This document shows, piece after piece, positions 53,075 through 62,274 of a stretch of DNA of 64,000 bases (position 1 is the first letter of the stretch; each line of letters begins with the position of its first letter). Position numbers and translations under genes: made by a program. Under the pieces are notes generated by a model. That model was not told the DNA's origin. It searched no databases and worked only from the letters and a program-made list of their open reading frames with translations. This DNA is from CAVQBP01 sp963723205 (GTDB lineage Bacteria > Bacteroidota > Ignavibacteria > Ignavibacteriales > Ignavibacteriaceae), in NCBI GenBank assembly GCA_963723205.1, contig CAVRQC010000033.1:62001-126000 (forward strand), in the 5' to 3' direction.

Positions 53075-53671
53075 TTAATTATATTTATCCAATATTCTTG
53101 CGGAATAACCCGATTTCTTAAGAAACCTGGAGAATTTAATTCTTAATCTTCTGATATGTGTATCCAATGTATTAAGATTTAAATTTATTTCTTCCGCGAT
53201 TTCATATCTTGTTTTTTCATCTATCAGGTAATTGAATAATTTGGTTTCATCCTGCTTCAATTGAATTTTAAAAATATTAATTTGATTAAATATTTCATTT
53301 CCTTCCATAACTTCAAATAATTTTTCCTTGTCGTCGGTTGAAAAATTATTAATAACGGATTCTTCATTTTCTTTATAATCCAAATTTCTTAATTGACTTT
53401 CAGGAATAATTTTCTTCGACTTTATTGCCTTATCCAAAAGTACCCTGCATTGAATTTTTATTGTCCCGATTATATATGCTTCTTCATTTCTGATTTCCTT
53501 TTTAAAATCGATTTTTGAAACACTTAAAAATATCTGATTTGAGAAATCTCCCGGATCATTGTAAATGGTCTTTTTAAAAAGATCCGAATATTTATTATAA
53601 AAACAACTTATAATTTTATAGCCCCGTGTACCGGATGTAAAATATTTCTTATTTATTTCCGTAAGGTTCAT
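53075..53671 (-). CDS. ECF-like sigma-70 family RNA polymerase sigma factor
   Basis: From the ATG at 53671 the product has 198 residues. About 35-110 resemble sigma region 2, though divergent (NDPGDFSNQIFLSVSKIDFK for the D-x-x-Q-x-x-F-L signature). About 145-190 form the region 4 helix-turn-helix (DEKTRYEIAEEINLNLNTLDTHIRRLRIKFSRF). There is no region 1 or 3, as in ECF factors. A frame to 53749 would need a TTG start and adds a hydrophobic 26-residue tail, so I rejected it. The anti-sigma-like gene follows after 69 bp on the same strand, the usual ECF order. Target promoters are suggested by the repeated upstream elements. Confidence 0.75.
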   Translation of the reverse strand: MNLTEINKKYFTSGTRGYKIISCFYNKYSDLFKKTIYNDPGDFSNQIFLSVSKIDFKKEIRNEEAYIIGTIKIQCRVLLDKAIKSKKIIPESQLRNLDYKENEESVINNFSTDDKEKLFEVMEGNEIFNQINIFKIQLKQDETKLFNYLIDEKTRYEIAEEINLNLNTLDTHIRRLRIKFSRFLKKSGYSARILDKYN

Positions 53672-53815
53672 CGGTATGAGGTCTTGAGGAATAATGAAAA
53701 TTCGATTTTTCGAGACAATATAACAAATTTTTACAGATTTGTGGAACAAATAAATGGATTTAATTCATAAAAAGATCCTTTTGAGAAACTAATTTTAAAC
53801 TGCATTTTGTTCAAT

Positions 53816-53882
53816 ATATAAAAAGAATCCCTCAAATAATCGATAAGATTCGATAAAAATCAACGAGACTTAATTGAGGGAT
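53816..53882 (-). terminator. large stem-loop after the propeller T9SS gene
   Basis: ATCCCTCAA (minus-strand, from 53882) pairs with TTGAGGGAT (to 53827) over a ~38-base loop that itself contains the small hairpin ATCGA/TCGAT. The T-rich TCTTTTTATA follows. It starts 18 bases after the stop of the gene at 53900, so it is probably its terminator. Confidence 0.45.
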
Positions 53883-53899
53883 CGGACTGTTTAACGAGT

Positions 53900-56113
53900 T
53901 TACCGGAGTAGAATCATTTTTTTTGTTTGAATATTGCTTCCTGTCTGCAGCTTATAGAAATAAACACCGCTTGATAATTTTGATGCATCAAAAGAGACTT
54001 CGTAGTTACCGGCGGGTTTTTCTTCATTTACAAGGGTGGCAACCTCTCTGCCTAAAATATCAAATACTTTCAAAACAACATGTAGAGACGGGTCATGCCC
54101 CGTCTCTACTGCAGGAATTGAATACTGAATCTTAGTTGAAGGATTAAAAGGATTGGGATAATTTTGATACAGTAAAATTTGATTTGGGATATTATTACTA
54201 TGGCTGGCAAGGCCTTCTTCAACTGAAACTATTTTTCCTGCTAAATAAGCCAGAACTCCTCCATAACTGGTTCCGAACCACCTGTTCCCGTTATCTTCAA
54301 TTACTATCGAATTAACTTCGTTATCGGGTAAGCTTGAGTTAAGGGGTGTATAAACAGTCCAGTTCTCACCATCAAGATTTATCAGCCCGCCGTCGGTCCC
54401 AATCCATTTAGTTCTGTTTCCATCAACCACAATAATATTAACATTATTGTGTGGTAAATCCGAATTTGAAGTGTTAAAGGTTGTCCAGTTTACACCATCA
54501 AAACTAGCCAGACCTCCTCCGTTTGTTCCTATCCATTTAATCCCGGCGCCATCAATTGCAACTGTATTTACAGTGTTATTGGGTAAATCCGAATTTGAAG
54601 TGCTGTAAATTGTCCAGGTTCCTCCGTCAAAGCTTGCCAAGCCGCTATTAGTCCCTATCCACATAATACTGTGTTCATCAATTGCCATTGAATTTACAGT
54701 ATTGTTGGGTAAATCTGAATTTGATGTATTATAAACATTCCAGGTACCACCATCAAAGCTAGCTAAGCCTCCTCCGCCTGTCCACAAAGCTCCGCTTCCG
54801 TCTATTGTTAACGGTTTTGCTTGGCTACTGGGAATATCTGAATTTGATGTTGTGTAAACAGTCCACGTGTTTCCATCAAAGCCGGATAAACCGTTGTTGC
54901 TGCCTATCCATTTGGTTCCATTTCCATCTACTACAATATTAGTAGTAATATCATCGGGTAAATCTGAATTGGAAGTATTGTAAACGATCCAGTTTTCACC
55001 GTCAAAACTAGCGATACCCCCGAAAAAGGTACCAATCCATTTAGTTCCATTCGATTCTAAAGAGATTGATCTGACTGCATTAGTTGGCAAATCAGAATTA
55101 AACTGAGTATAATTTATCCATGCAGAGCTGACACCGTCTTCGTTGTAGACTGCTAAACCCTTTCCGGTTCCAACCCATTTATAACCATTTCCATCAATCG
55201 ATGTTGTGTATACATAGTCATCAGGTATATCAGAATTTGTTGTACTGTAAATAATCCAGTTGGAACCGTCAAATTTTGATAATCCTTCACTTGTTCCGAT
55301 CCACATAGTTCCGTTTCCGTCAATTGTCATTGAATAAACGTTGTTGCTCGGAAGTTCCGAATTCGATGTATTATAAACTGTCCAGCTTGTTCCATCAAAA
55401 CTTGCTAAACCGCTGCCCAGTCCGATGCTCGTTCCGATCCATTTAATTCCGTTTCCATCTATCGTTATGGAGTTGATTTTCCCTCCGGGCAAATCTGAAT
55501 TAGAAGTTTTATAAACAGTCCAGGTTGTTCCATCGAAAGCCGCCAGTCCGCCTCCGTTAGTTCCAATCCATTTAGTCCCGTTCCCTTCAATAGCAATTGA
55601 AGTAACATTATTAAAAGGCAAGTCTGAATTAGATGAAGTATAAACGTTCCAGTTTGCACCGTCAAAACTGGCCAAACCTCCCGTAGTTCCTATCCATATT
55701 GTTCCATTTCCTTCAACAACAATATCATTTATTGTATTACCGGGTAAATCTGAATTTGAAGTATTATAAATTGTCCAGTTATCACCGTCAAAACTGGCCA
55801 GCCCGTCGAATGTTCCAACCCACATAATATCACTGCCGTCAATTGCTATTGCATTAACATCGTAATCAGGTATGTCTGAATTTGAAGTATTATAAACTGT
55901 CCATATTTCACCATTAAAAACGGCTAATCCGTCACCCGTTGCAATCCATTTGTTTTCATTCCCGTCTATAATAATTGAAGCAATCCCGTTCGATGGCAAA
56001 CCTGAATTTGAACTCGTGTATGTTATCCACACGTCGCTTTTCGTAAAGGCTGATGAAATAAAAAATATAAATAATAAACACAAATCAATAAAAACAGACA
56101 TAAGTCTTTTCAT
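53900..56113 (-). CDS. T9SS-secreted protein with about 14 two-component-regulator-type propeller repeats
   Basis: The 737-residue product has a signal peptide (MKRLMSVFIDLCLLFIFFISSAF). About 14 tandem repeats of 42-48 residues follow, each with YNTSNSDLPxNxVxxIxIDGxGxxWIGTxxGLASFDGxxWT-like text (Reg_prop pattern), making two seven-bladed propellers. The C-terminal type A sorting domain reads NYPNPFNPSTKIQYSIP ... LKVFDILGREVATLVN ... SGVYFYKLQTG. Within the sorting domain a REP-like palindrome adds about seven residues. GGAGG precedes the ATG at 56113; a longer frame to 56131 is less likely. Likely surface-exposed; ligand unknown. Confidence 0.85.
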   Translation of the reverse strand: MKRLMSVFIDLCLLFIFFISSAFTKSDVWITYTSSNSGLPSNGIASIIIDGNENKWIATGDGLAVFNGEIWTVYNTSNSDIPDYDVNAIAIDGSDIMWVGTFDGLASFDGDNWTIYNTSNSDLPGNTINDIVVEGNGTIWIGTTGGLASFDGANWNVYTSSNSDLPFNNVTSIAIEGNGTKWIGTNGGGLAAFDGTTWTVYKTSNSDLPGGKINSITIDGNGIKWIGTSIGLGSGLASFDGTSWTVYNTSNSELPSNNVYSMTIDGNGTMWIGTSEGLSKFDGSNWIIYSTTNSDIPDDYVYTTSIDGNGYKWVGTGKGLAVYNEDGVSSAWINYTQFNSDLPTNAVRSISLESNGTKWIGTFFGGIASFDGENWIVYNTSNSDLPDDITTNIVVDGNGTKWIGSNNGLSGFDGNTWTVYTTSNSDIPSSQAKPLTIDGSGALWTGGGGLASFDGGTWNVYNTSNSDLPNNTVNSMAIDEHSIMWIGTNSGLASFDGGTWTIYSTSNSDLPNNTVNTVAIDGAGIKWIGTNGGGLASFDGVNWTTFNTSNSDLPHNNVNIIVVDGNRTKWIGTDGGLINLDGENWTVYTPLNSSLPDNEVNSIVIEDNGNRWFGTSYGGVLAYLAGKIVSVEEGLASHSNNIPNQILLYQNYPNPFNPSTKIQYSIPAVETGHDPSLHVVLKVFDILGREVATLVNEEKPAGNYEVSFDASKLSSGVYFYKLQTGSNIQTKKMILLR
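54082..54109 (-). repeat. REP-like palindrome (copy 3) inside the coding sequence of a T9SS sorting domain
   Basis: GTAGAGACGGG (54082-54092) and CCCGTCTCTAC (54099-54109) form a perfect 11-bp stem around TCATGC, with GTAG at both feet. In the minus frame it encodes VETGHDPSL. The loop between SIP and VVLKVFD is 11 residues here but four in the two other sorting domains of the window. Confidence 0.75.
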
Positions 56114-56571
56114 TTTGAACCTCCATGACATTATGGGTAAAATTTACCTTAAGGAATAAACTTTTAAACTATTCGGTTAACAAGAAATTACTGCTTATAA
56201 TTTATTTTATGGAACGGTTTTTTATAAGAAGGAAAGAAGAGTATTCTTCAGTTCCTTATGTTTTATAGTTTTAAAACGGTTCGGGAAAAATTCATTTTAA
56301 AGCTAAAACGAGAAGGAGATGAGAACCGGATTTTATTTTTTAAAGATTATGTTGATAAAAAGAAAACGGAAAATAGAGGATATATTTTTATTCTGCATAA
56401 ATAATAAATGCAAATTATGACTTTCTAAAAAAAATGCAAGAAAATATTTGGATGAGTGTGATTGGCAGCAAAATAATTTCCTAAATACAAAAATATATAA
56501 GCGGATAAATTGGATTAATTAGTCTGGAATAAAAAAGGGCGAAACGTTCGATTCACCCTTTTAGCTATAAT
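56114..56571. other. 458-bp intergenic region between the propeller gene and clpB
   Basis: Both flanking genes are on the minus strand. The region holds the clpB terminator at its right end and the GGAGG ribosome binding site of the propeller gene at its left. The middle is AT-rich, with no small gene or repeat that I could support; the 39-bp upstream element of the other surface genes is absent. Confidence 0.5.
56531..56562 (-). terminator. rho-independent terminator after clpB
   Basis: On the minus strand AAAGGG pairs with CCCTTT, continued by TGAA/TTCG (one wobble pair), then a run of T. It lies 10 bases after the stop codon at 56572. Confidence 0.8.
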
Positions 56572-59208
56572 TTATTTTTCTGTTAATGCAGCTTCCTTGT
56601 GAAATTCCAGTTTTCCCTGATTGCCGAGAGTAACTGCGATATTATCACCGTCATTAAAATTGCCGGCAAGTAATTCCTGTGATAAAGGATTAACCAGGTA
56701 TTTCTGTATTGTTCTTTTAAGCGGTCTTGCTCCAAAGGTTACATCATAACCAAGTTTTGCAAGCCAGTCTTTTGCTTCATCATTTATATCAAGGACTATA
56801 TCTTTCTGCTTTAGCATATGCTGAACATTTTTAATCTGAATATCGACAATCTCTCTTATTTCGGATTTAGTTAAAGGTTTAAAGAGAACAACTTCATCAA
56901 TCCTGTTTAAGAATTCAGGTCTTATAGTTTTTCTTAATAATTCAACCAAAGTAAAACGCAGTTCACCTAAAACATTTTCCATTTCATCTTCAGCTACATG
57001 TTCAAGCTTTTCCTGGATTAAATGTGAACCAAGGTTTGATGTCATAATGATAATTGTATTTTTGAAATTGACAGTACGTCCCTGGTTGTCTGTTAATCTG
57101 CCGTCATCAAGAACCTGGAGCAAAACATTAAAGACATCAGGATGCGCTTTTTCAATTTCATCCAATAGGACTACAGAATAAGGTCTTCTTCGCACTGCTT
57201 CTGTCAACTGACCACCTTCTTCATAACCAACGTATCCGGGAGGTGCGCCGATTAATCTAGAAACGGAAAACTTCTCCATATATTCGGACATATCAATTCT
57301 AATCATTGCATGCTCATCATCAAACAGAAATTCTGCCAATGCTCGTGCAAGTTCTGTTTTCCCTACCCCGGTAGTTCCTAAGAATATAAATGATCCAAGC
57401 GGCCGGTTTACATCCTGTAAGCCTGTCCGGGATCTTCTGATAGCATTTGCGACTGCTGCAACAGCTTCATTTTGTCCGACTACTCTTTTGTGAAGTTCAT
57501 CTTCAAGTCTTAGAAGTTTACTCCTTTCACTTTCAAGCATTTTATTTACTGGTATTCCGGTCCATTTGGAAACAACTTCCGCAATATCTTCGGCATCAAC
57601 TTCTTCTTTCAGCATTTTTTTATTTTTTTGAATGTCAGCAAGTTCTTTAGTTTCATCTTTAAGTTGCCTTTCTAAGGTAGCAATTTTACCATATCTGAGC
57701 TCTGCAACTTTACCGAGATCACCTTCGCGTTCATATCTCTCTGCAAGCGTTCTTGCATTATCCATTTCGCTCTTCATATTTCTGATATGCTGGATCTTTT
57801 CTTTTTCAAGATTCCAATGCATTCGAAGTGTATTTCTATCTTCTTCCAGCTCACTTAATTCTTTTTTTAATTCTTCAAGTCTTTTTGCTGAAGCTTCATC
57901 TTTTTCTCTTTTAAGTGCTTCTCTTTCAATTTCAAGCTGCTGAATTTTTCTTTCGATTGAATCCAGCTCTTCAGGCATAGAATCAATTTCAATTCTTAAT
58001 TTTGAAGCAGCTTCATCAATTAAGTCAATTGCTTTGTCGGGAAGAAATCTGTCCGTAATATACCTGTGAGAGAGCTGTGCAGCCGCAACAATAGCACCAT
58101 CAGTAATTCTAACTCCATGGTGGACTTCATATCGTTCGCTTAATCCTCTTAATATAGAAATAGTATCTTCAATGGTAGGTTCGGTAATAAGAACCGGCTG
58201 GAATCTTCTTTCTAATGCAGCATCCTTTTCGATATGTTTTTTATATTCATTTAAAGTTGTAGCACCAATTGCATGTAGCTCACCGCGCGCTAGTGCAGGT
58301 TTCAGAATATTAGCAGCATCCATTGAACCCGAAACAGCTCCTGCACCAACCAGAGTATGAAGTTCATCAATAAACAAAATTATTTCACCGTTTGATCCCT
58401 GAACTTCTTTTAAAACAGCTTTCATTCTTTCTTCGAATTGACCGCGGAATTGAGTCCCTGCAACAAGAGCACCCATATCGAGTGCTACTATTCGTTTTGT
58501 CTTTAGATTTTCAGGGATATCGCCCGAAATAATACGATGGGCAATTCCTTCGGCGATAGCAGTTTTCCCAACACCTGGTTCGCCGATCAAAACGGGATTG
58601 TTTTTAGTTCTTCTTGAAAGAACCTGGAGCACTCTGCGTATTTCTTCATCTCTGCCGATTACCGGATCCAGTTTGCCGGCTTTTGCTAATTCATTTAGAT
58701 CCCTGCCATATTTTTCGAGAGCCTGGTAAGTGTCTTCGGGATTTTGAGTTGTAACCCGCTGAGATCCTCTAACATCTTTTAATGCTGATAAAATTTCGTC
58801 ATGTGAAATTCCATTATCTCGTAAAAGCTGTCCTGCTTTTCCATCATTATTTGAAAGCGCTAATAAAAGATGTTCTGTTGAAACGAATTCATCTTTTAGA
58901 TTTTTAGCTTCTTCAGCAGCGTTATCGAAAAGTTTTGCCATATTGTTCGACATCTGCTGGTTACCGATCCCGGCTCCGCTTACCTTTGGAAGTTTTTCCA
59001 GTATATCATTTACATTCAGCTTTACACTATTAACATTACCGCCGGTTTTTTGCATAATGGTGTCTGCAATATTTCCTTTTTCCTGGATCAATGCGGCCAA
59101 AATATGTTCCGGTTCTAAAATTTGATTTTTGTAGTTTTGTGCAATCTCAAGAGAAGTCTGTACAATCTCCTGAGCTTTCACAGTAAGTTTATTTAAATTA
59201 AACGGCAT
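56572..59208 (-). CDS. clpB: ATP-dependent disaggregase ClpB
   Basis: A full 878-residue Hsp100 chaperone. It has the Clp N-domain (1-145, two repeats), AAA+ module 1 with Walker A GEPGVGKTA (209-217), the ClpB-specific coiled-coil M domain (about 405-530), AAA+ module 2 with GTTGVGKTE (near 610) and a C-terminal D2-small domain. There is no IGF/IGL loop for ClpP, which separates it from ClpA/ClpC. It unfolds and threads aggregated proteins together with DnaK. It lies 99 bp after htpG in a same-strand chaperone cluster. No CIRCE element was seen upstream. Confidence 0.97.
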   Translation of the reverse strand: MPFNLNKLTVKAQEIVQTSLEIAQNYKNQILEPEHILAALIQEKGNIADTIMQKTGGNVNSVKLNVNDILEKLPKVSGAGIGNQQMSNNMAKLFDNAAEEAKNLKDEFVSTEHLLLALSNNDGKAGQLLRDNGISHDEILSALKDVRGSQRVTTQNPEDTYQALEKYGRDLNELAKAGKLDPVIGRDEEIRRVLQVLSRRTKNNPVLIGEPGVGKTAIAEGIAHRIISGDIPENLKTKRIVALDMGALVAGTQFRGQFEERMKAVLKEVQGSNGEIILFIDELHTLVGAGAVSGSMDAANILKPALARGELHAIGATTLNEYKKHIEKDAALERRFQPVLITEPTIEDTISILRGLSERYEVHHGVRITDGAIVAAAQLSHRYITDRFLPDKAIDLIDEAASKLRIEIDSMPEELDSIERKIQQLEIEREALKREKDEASAKRLEELKKELSELEEDRNTLRMHWNLEKEKIQHIRNMKSEMDNARTLAERYEREGDLGKVAELRYGKIATLERQLKDETKELADIQKNKKMLKEEVDAEDIAEVVSKWTGIPVNKMLESERSKLLRLEDELHKRVVGQNEAVAAVANAIRRSRTGLQDVNRPLGSFIFLGTTGVGKTELARALAEFLFDDEHAMIRIDMSEYMEKFSVSRLIGAPPGYVGYEEGGQLTEAVRRRPYSVVLLDEIEKAHPDVFNVLLQVLDDGRLTDNQGRTVNFKNTIIIMTSNLGSHLIQEKLEHVAEDEMENVLGELRFTLVELLRKTIRPEFLNRIDEVVLFKPLTKSEIREIVDIQIKNVQHMLKQKDIVLDINDEAKDWLAKLGYDVTFGARPLKRTIQKYLVNPLSQELLAGNFNDGDNIAVTLGNQGKLEFHKEAALTEK

Positions 59209-59307
59209 AATTCCTATTTCCTTTCACTAAGTACTTCATAATTCTTCTCCACCTTAATATTTGATACCAAATACCTGATAGATTTTCGGTATCTATGATT
59301 CATCTTT

Positions 59308-61221
59308 TCAACTTATTTTCTTTACTTCAGTATACCAATCGCTTGATTGTTCAAGCATTTTATTTATTCTGTTTACAAGATTGTGCGGATCATTCAAGTT
59401 GCCTTCTAAAAGTAATGCTGATTCAAATAACTGTTCCGTAACATTTGAGATATATTCATCTTTTGAATTAGTTTTAAATACTTTCAGCAGGTTTCTGATT
59501 AATTTATGATCCTTATTTATTTCCAGAATTTTCTTTTGAATCCCTACATCCTGGTTAGCCATTCTTAAAATCTTCTGCATTTGAGCAGACATGCTGTCAT
59601 CTTTACTTACAAGTATTGCCGGGCTTCCGCTTAACCGGTTTGATTCTTTTACTTCTTCAACTTTGTCACCCAGGATTTCTTTCATTTTAGACAATAAACT
59701 ATCGAAATGTTTTTCATCATCTTTGCCAAGCTTTTCAAAACTTTCCTTTTTCTCTTCAACATCTTTTAACTTTTTCAACTTATCAAGTTCAACCGTATCT
59801 ACCGATTTGAAATCATAATCTTTAAATTTCCTAATTGAACTAACTACAAATTCATCAACAGGATCATAAAGGTACAGGACTTCCAAACCTTTGTTCTTGA
59901 AAATTTCAAGATGCGGATCCTGATCAATCGCGGATCTGCTTGAACCTGATGCATAATAAATTTCTTTTTGATCTTCCTTAAACCTGGAAATATATTCTTC
60001 AAGTGAAGTTAATCCTTCAGCATCAGTATTGTTGGAAGAATTAAACCTGAGAAGCTGCATAAACTTTTCCGCATTTGTGAAATCAGTATAACCCATTTTG
60101 AAAATTCTTCCATGCTCTTTCCAGAACTTAGCATATTCTTCCTCATTGTCTTTTGCTTTTTTAAGAAGATAGGAAAGAGTTTGGCTTGTAACTGTATTAG
60201 CAATTTTTGTAAATATGATATTTTCCTGAAGTGTTTCCCTTGATATATTTAAAGGAAGATCTTCGGAATCAACTACACCTTTTACAAAGCTCAGGTATTC
60301 AGGAAGCAAGTCTTTATTCTTATGCTGAATTAAAACCCGGCGGACATATAAGTCCAGACCATAATCCTCCCTGTTCATACCAAAAAAATCAAAATTCTTT
60401 TTGGGAATAAAAAGAAGACTGTGGAACTGAATCGGTGCATCAACTGAATTATGGATTATATCCATCGGTTCTTCGGAATCATAAGTTAAGAATTTATAAA
60501 ACTCAACGTATTGCTCTTTCTTTACACTTGTTTTTGGTTCACGCCAGATGGCAGCAATTGTATTTATCTTTTCTTTTTCAAGATAAATAGGGAAAGAAAT
60601 AAAATTAGAATGTTTTTTAATTACAGTTTCAAGGCGGTATTTTTCTGCAAAGTCTTTAGCATCTTCTTTCAGATGAATCTCTATAATTGTGCCTCTTTTA
60701 ATTTTATCATCATATTCTGAAATACGGTAATCACCCAAACCGTCTGATCGCCACTCAATTGCCGGCTCATTATTTAAATATGATTTTGTTCTTATAACTA
60801 CTTCATCAGCAACCATAAATACGGAATAAAAACCCACACCGAATTTTCCTATAATATTGTTCGCATCTGCTGTGTTCTCTTTTAACTGTTTTAAGAATTC
60901 AGCTGATCCCGATTTGGCTATTGTACCAATATTACTGATTAATTCATCTCTTGTCATACCGATACCGGTATCCGATACGGTTATCAGTTTTTTCTTTTCA
61001 TCAAAATTTACTCTTATTTCAAGAGGCAAATCTTTATCAATTATGTCCGTTCCTCTAGTAGATTCAAAACGTATTTTATCCAAAGCATCAGATGAATTTG
61101 ATATAAGTTCACGAAGAAAAATTTCTCTGCTTGTATAAAGTGAATGAACCAGTATATCTAATAGTTGTTTTACTTCCGCTTTAAAATGATATTTCTTTGC
61201 AGCTGTTTGTTTGTCGCTCAT
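59308..61221 (-). CDS. htpG: molecular chaperone HtpG (Hsp90)
   Basis: The 637-residue bacterial Hsp90 has the GHKL ATPase domain with RELISNSSDALDKIR (catalytic Glu, nucleotide-binding Asn), DTGIGMTRDEL and GKFGVGFYSVFMVAD. The middle domain has ISRETLQENIIF, and a C-terminal dimerisation domain follows. Length is normal and no MEEVD tail exists, as expected for bacteria. AGAAGGAG precedes the ATG at 61221. It starts 18 bp after the cbpA stop, so both are in one transcript. Confidence 0.97.
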   Translation of the reverse strand: MSDKQTAAKKYHFKAEVKQLLDILVHSLYTSREIFLRELISNSSDALDKIRFESTRGTDIIDKDLPLEIRVNFDEKKKLITVSDTGIGMTRDELISNIGTIAKSGSAEFLKQLKENTADANNIIGKFGVGFYSVFMVADEVVIRTKSYLNNEPAIEWRSDGLGDYRISEYDDKIKRGTIIEIHLKEDAKDFAEKYRLETVIKKHSNFISFPIYLEKEKINTIAAIWREPKTSVKKEQYVEFYKFLTYDSEEPMDIIHNSVDAPIQFHSLLFIPKKNFDFFGMNREDYGLDLYVRRVLIQHKNKDLLPEYLSFVKGVVDSEDLPLNISRETLQENIIFTKIANTVTSQTLSYLLKKAKDNEEEYAKFWKEHGRIFKMGYTDFTNAEKFMQLLRFNSSNNTDAEGLTSLEEYISRFKEDQKEIYYASGSSRSAIDQDPHLEIFKNKGLEVLYLYDPVDEFVVSSIRKFKDYDFKSVDTVELDKLKKLKDVEEKKESFEKLGKDDEKHFDSLLSKMKEILGDKVEEVKESNRLSGSPAILVSKDDSMSAQMQKILRMANQDVGIQKKILEINKDHKLIRNLLKVFKTNSKDEYISNVTEQLFESALLLEGNLNDPHNLVNRINKMLEQSSDWYTEVKKIS

Positions 61222-61239
61222 TTTTTCTCCTTCTAAAAA

Positions 61240-62178
61240 TTATTTCCTTAATAATGCTAACTTTTCAAATAATTTAACTTCTTCAGATGTAAGATTTTTA
61301 GGTGTCTGAATATTCAAGCGAATATACAAATCACCATAAGAACTCTTATAATTTTCTTTCGGCATTCCCATATTTTTTATTTTCAGCAATTTTCCGTTTT
61401 CCGATTCTTTCGGTATAGTTAAATTTATTTTTTTATTATTTAATGTTTGGAATTGTATCTTGCCGCCGAGAACCGCAGTATACAAATCGACGTCAAGGTT
61501 ATAATATAAATCATTTCCTTTTACTTCATAGAAGGGATGATCCAGCACATGAACCGTGAGATATAAATCTCCTTTTTCGCCTCCATGAGTCCCGGGAGCT
61601 CCTTGCTTTTGTAATCTTAAAACTTTTCCTTCTCTCGTTCCCGGATTTATCTTTATCCTAAGTTTTCTTCCATCAACAGTTATTTGTCTTTCACCGCCGT
61701 TATAGACTTCTTCAAGTGTTAAATTCAGATTAGCTTCATAATCGCTTCCTTTTCTAGCCCTATTAAATGCACTCTCACCTTGTTGTCTTCTTGCACCACC
61801 GCCAAAAAAGCTTTCAAAGAAATCTGAAAATCCTCCTATATTACCGAAAAGGTCACCAAGATTTCCGCTGAACTGATAACTGCCTCCTTGTTGACCTCCT
61901 GAAGCATACTGTCTAAACCAATCATCAGTGCTACCCGCTCCTGCATTTTGATATTGCCTCCAGTTCGAACCTAATTGGTCGTATTTTTTCCTTTTTTCAG
62001 GATCTTTTAAAACTTCATATGCTTCACTGATTTCTTTAAATTTTTCTTCGGCAGTTTTGCTGCCAGGATTTTTATCCGGATGATATTTTTTTGCCAAATC
62101 CCTGTATGCTTTCTTTAAGTCGGCATCGGTTGCTGATTTATCAACACCCAGTATTTTGTAATAATCTTTAAAATCCAT
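61240..62178 (-). CDS. cbpA: CbpA-type DnaJ co-chaperone without zinc finger
   Basis: This 312-residue protein has a J domain (1-70) with the HPD motif at 33-35 and a Gly/Phe/Gln-rich linker (about 75-135). Two C-terminal substrate-binding domains follow (DLNLTLEEVYNGGERQITV, then GDLYLTVHVLDHPFYEVKGND). The CxxCxGxG zinc repeats of DnaJ itself are absent, so it is type II like CbpA. It stimulates DnaK ATPase; dnaK is not in the window. Downstream htpG is 18 bp away. The GGTGGT box upstream of the ATG is a modest ribosome binding site. Confidence 0.92.
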   Translation of the reverse strand: MDFKDYYKILGVDKSATDADLKKAYRDLAKKYHPDKNPGSKTAEEKFKEISEAYEVLKDPEKRKKYDQLGSNWRQYQNAGAGSTDDWFRQYASGGQQGGSYQFSGNLGDLFGNIGGFSDFFESFFGGGARRQQGESAFNRARKGSDYEANLNLTLEEVYNGGERQITVDGRKLRIKINPGTREGKVLRLQKQGAPGTHGGEKGDLYLTVHVLDHPFYEVKGNDLYYNLDVDLYTAVLGGKIQFQTLNNKKINLTIPKESENGKLLKIKNMGMPKENYKSSYGDLYIRLNIQTPKNLTSEEVKLFEKLALLRK

Positions 62179-62220
62179 TTAGTTACCACCGTGAAAAATT
62201 TTTTATCAAACCAAAATAGT

Positions 62221-62256
62221 AAAAAAGGGTAACTAATTTAATAGCTACCCTTTTTT
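62221..62256 (-). terminator. terminator between hsp20 and cbpA
   Basis: An 11-bp AAAAAAGGGTA/TACCCTTTTTT stem, extended by CTA/TAG across one mismatch around a 6-base loop, has T runs on both strands. It lies 18 bases after the hsp20 stop, so cbpA must have its own promoter or depend on read-through. Confidence 0.85.
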
Positions 62257-62274
62257 ATAAGTTTGCTATATTTC

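Noticed and set aside
49090..53671. A type III-E CRISPR (Craspase) locus around the TPR-CHAT gene
   Set aside because: No Cas7-11, no Csx30-like gene and no repeat array in the window; the CHAT protein has a signal peptide.
53672..53749. N-terminal extension of the sigma factor
   Set aside because: It would need a TTG start without ribosome site and adds a hydrophobic stretch foreign to ECF factors; the ATG at 53671 was preferred.
54300..56060. Regular repeats that could be taken for a CRISPR array
   Set aside because: The units are coding, about 130-140 bp long, variable, and translate to propeller blades. No short exact repeat with unique spacers and no cas gene exists.
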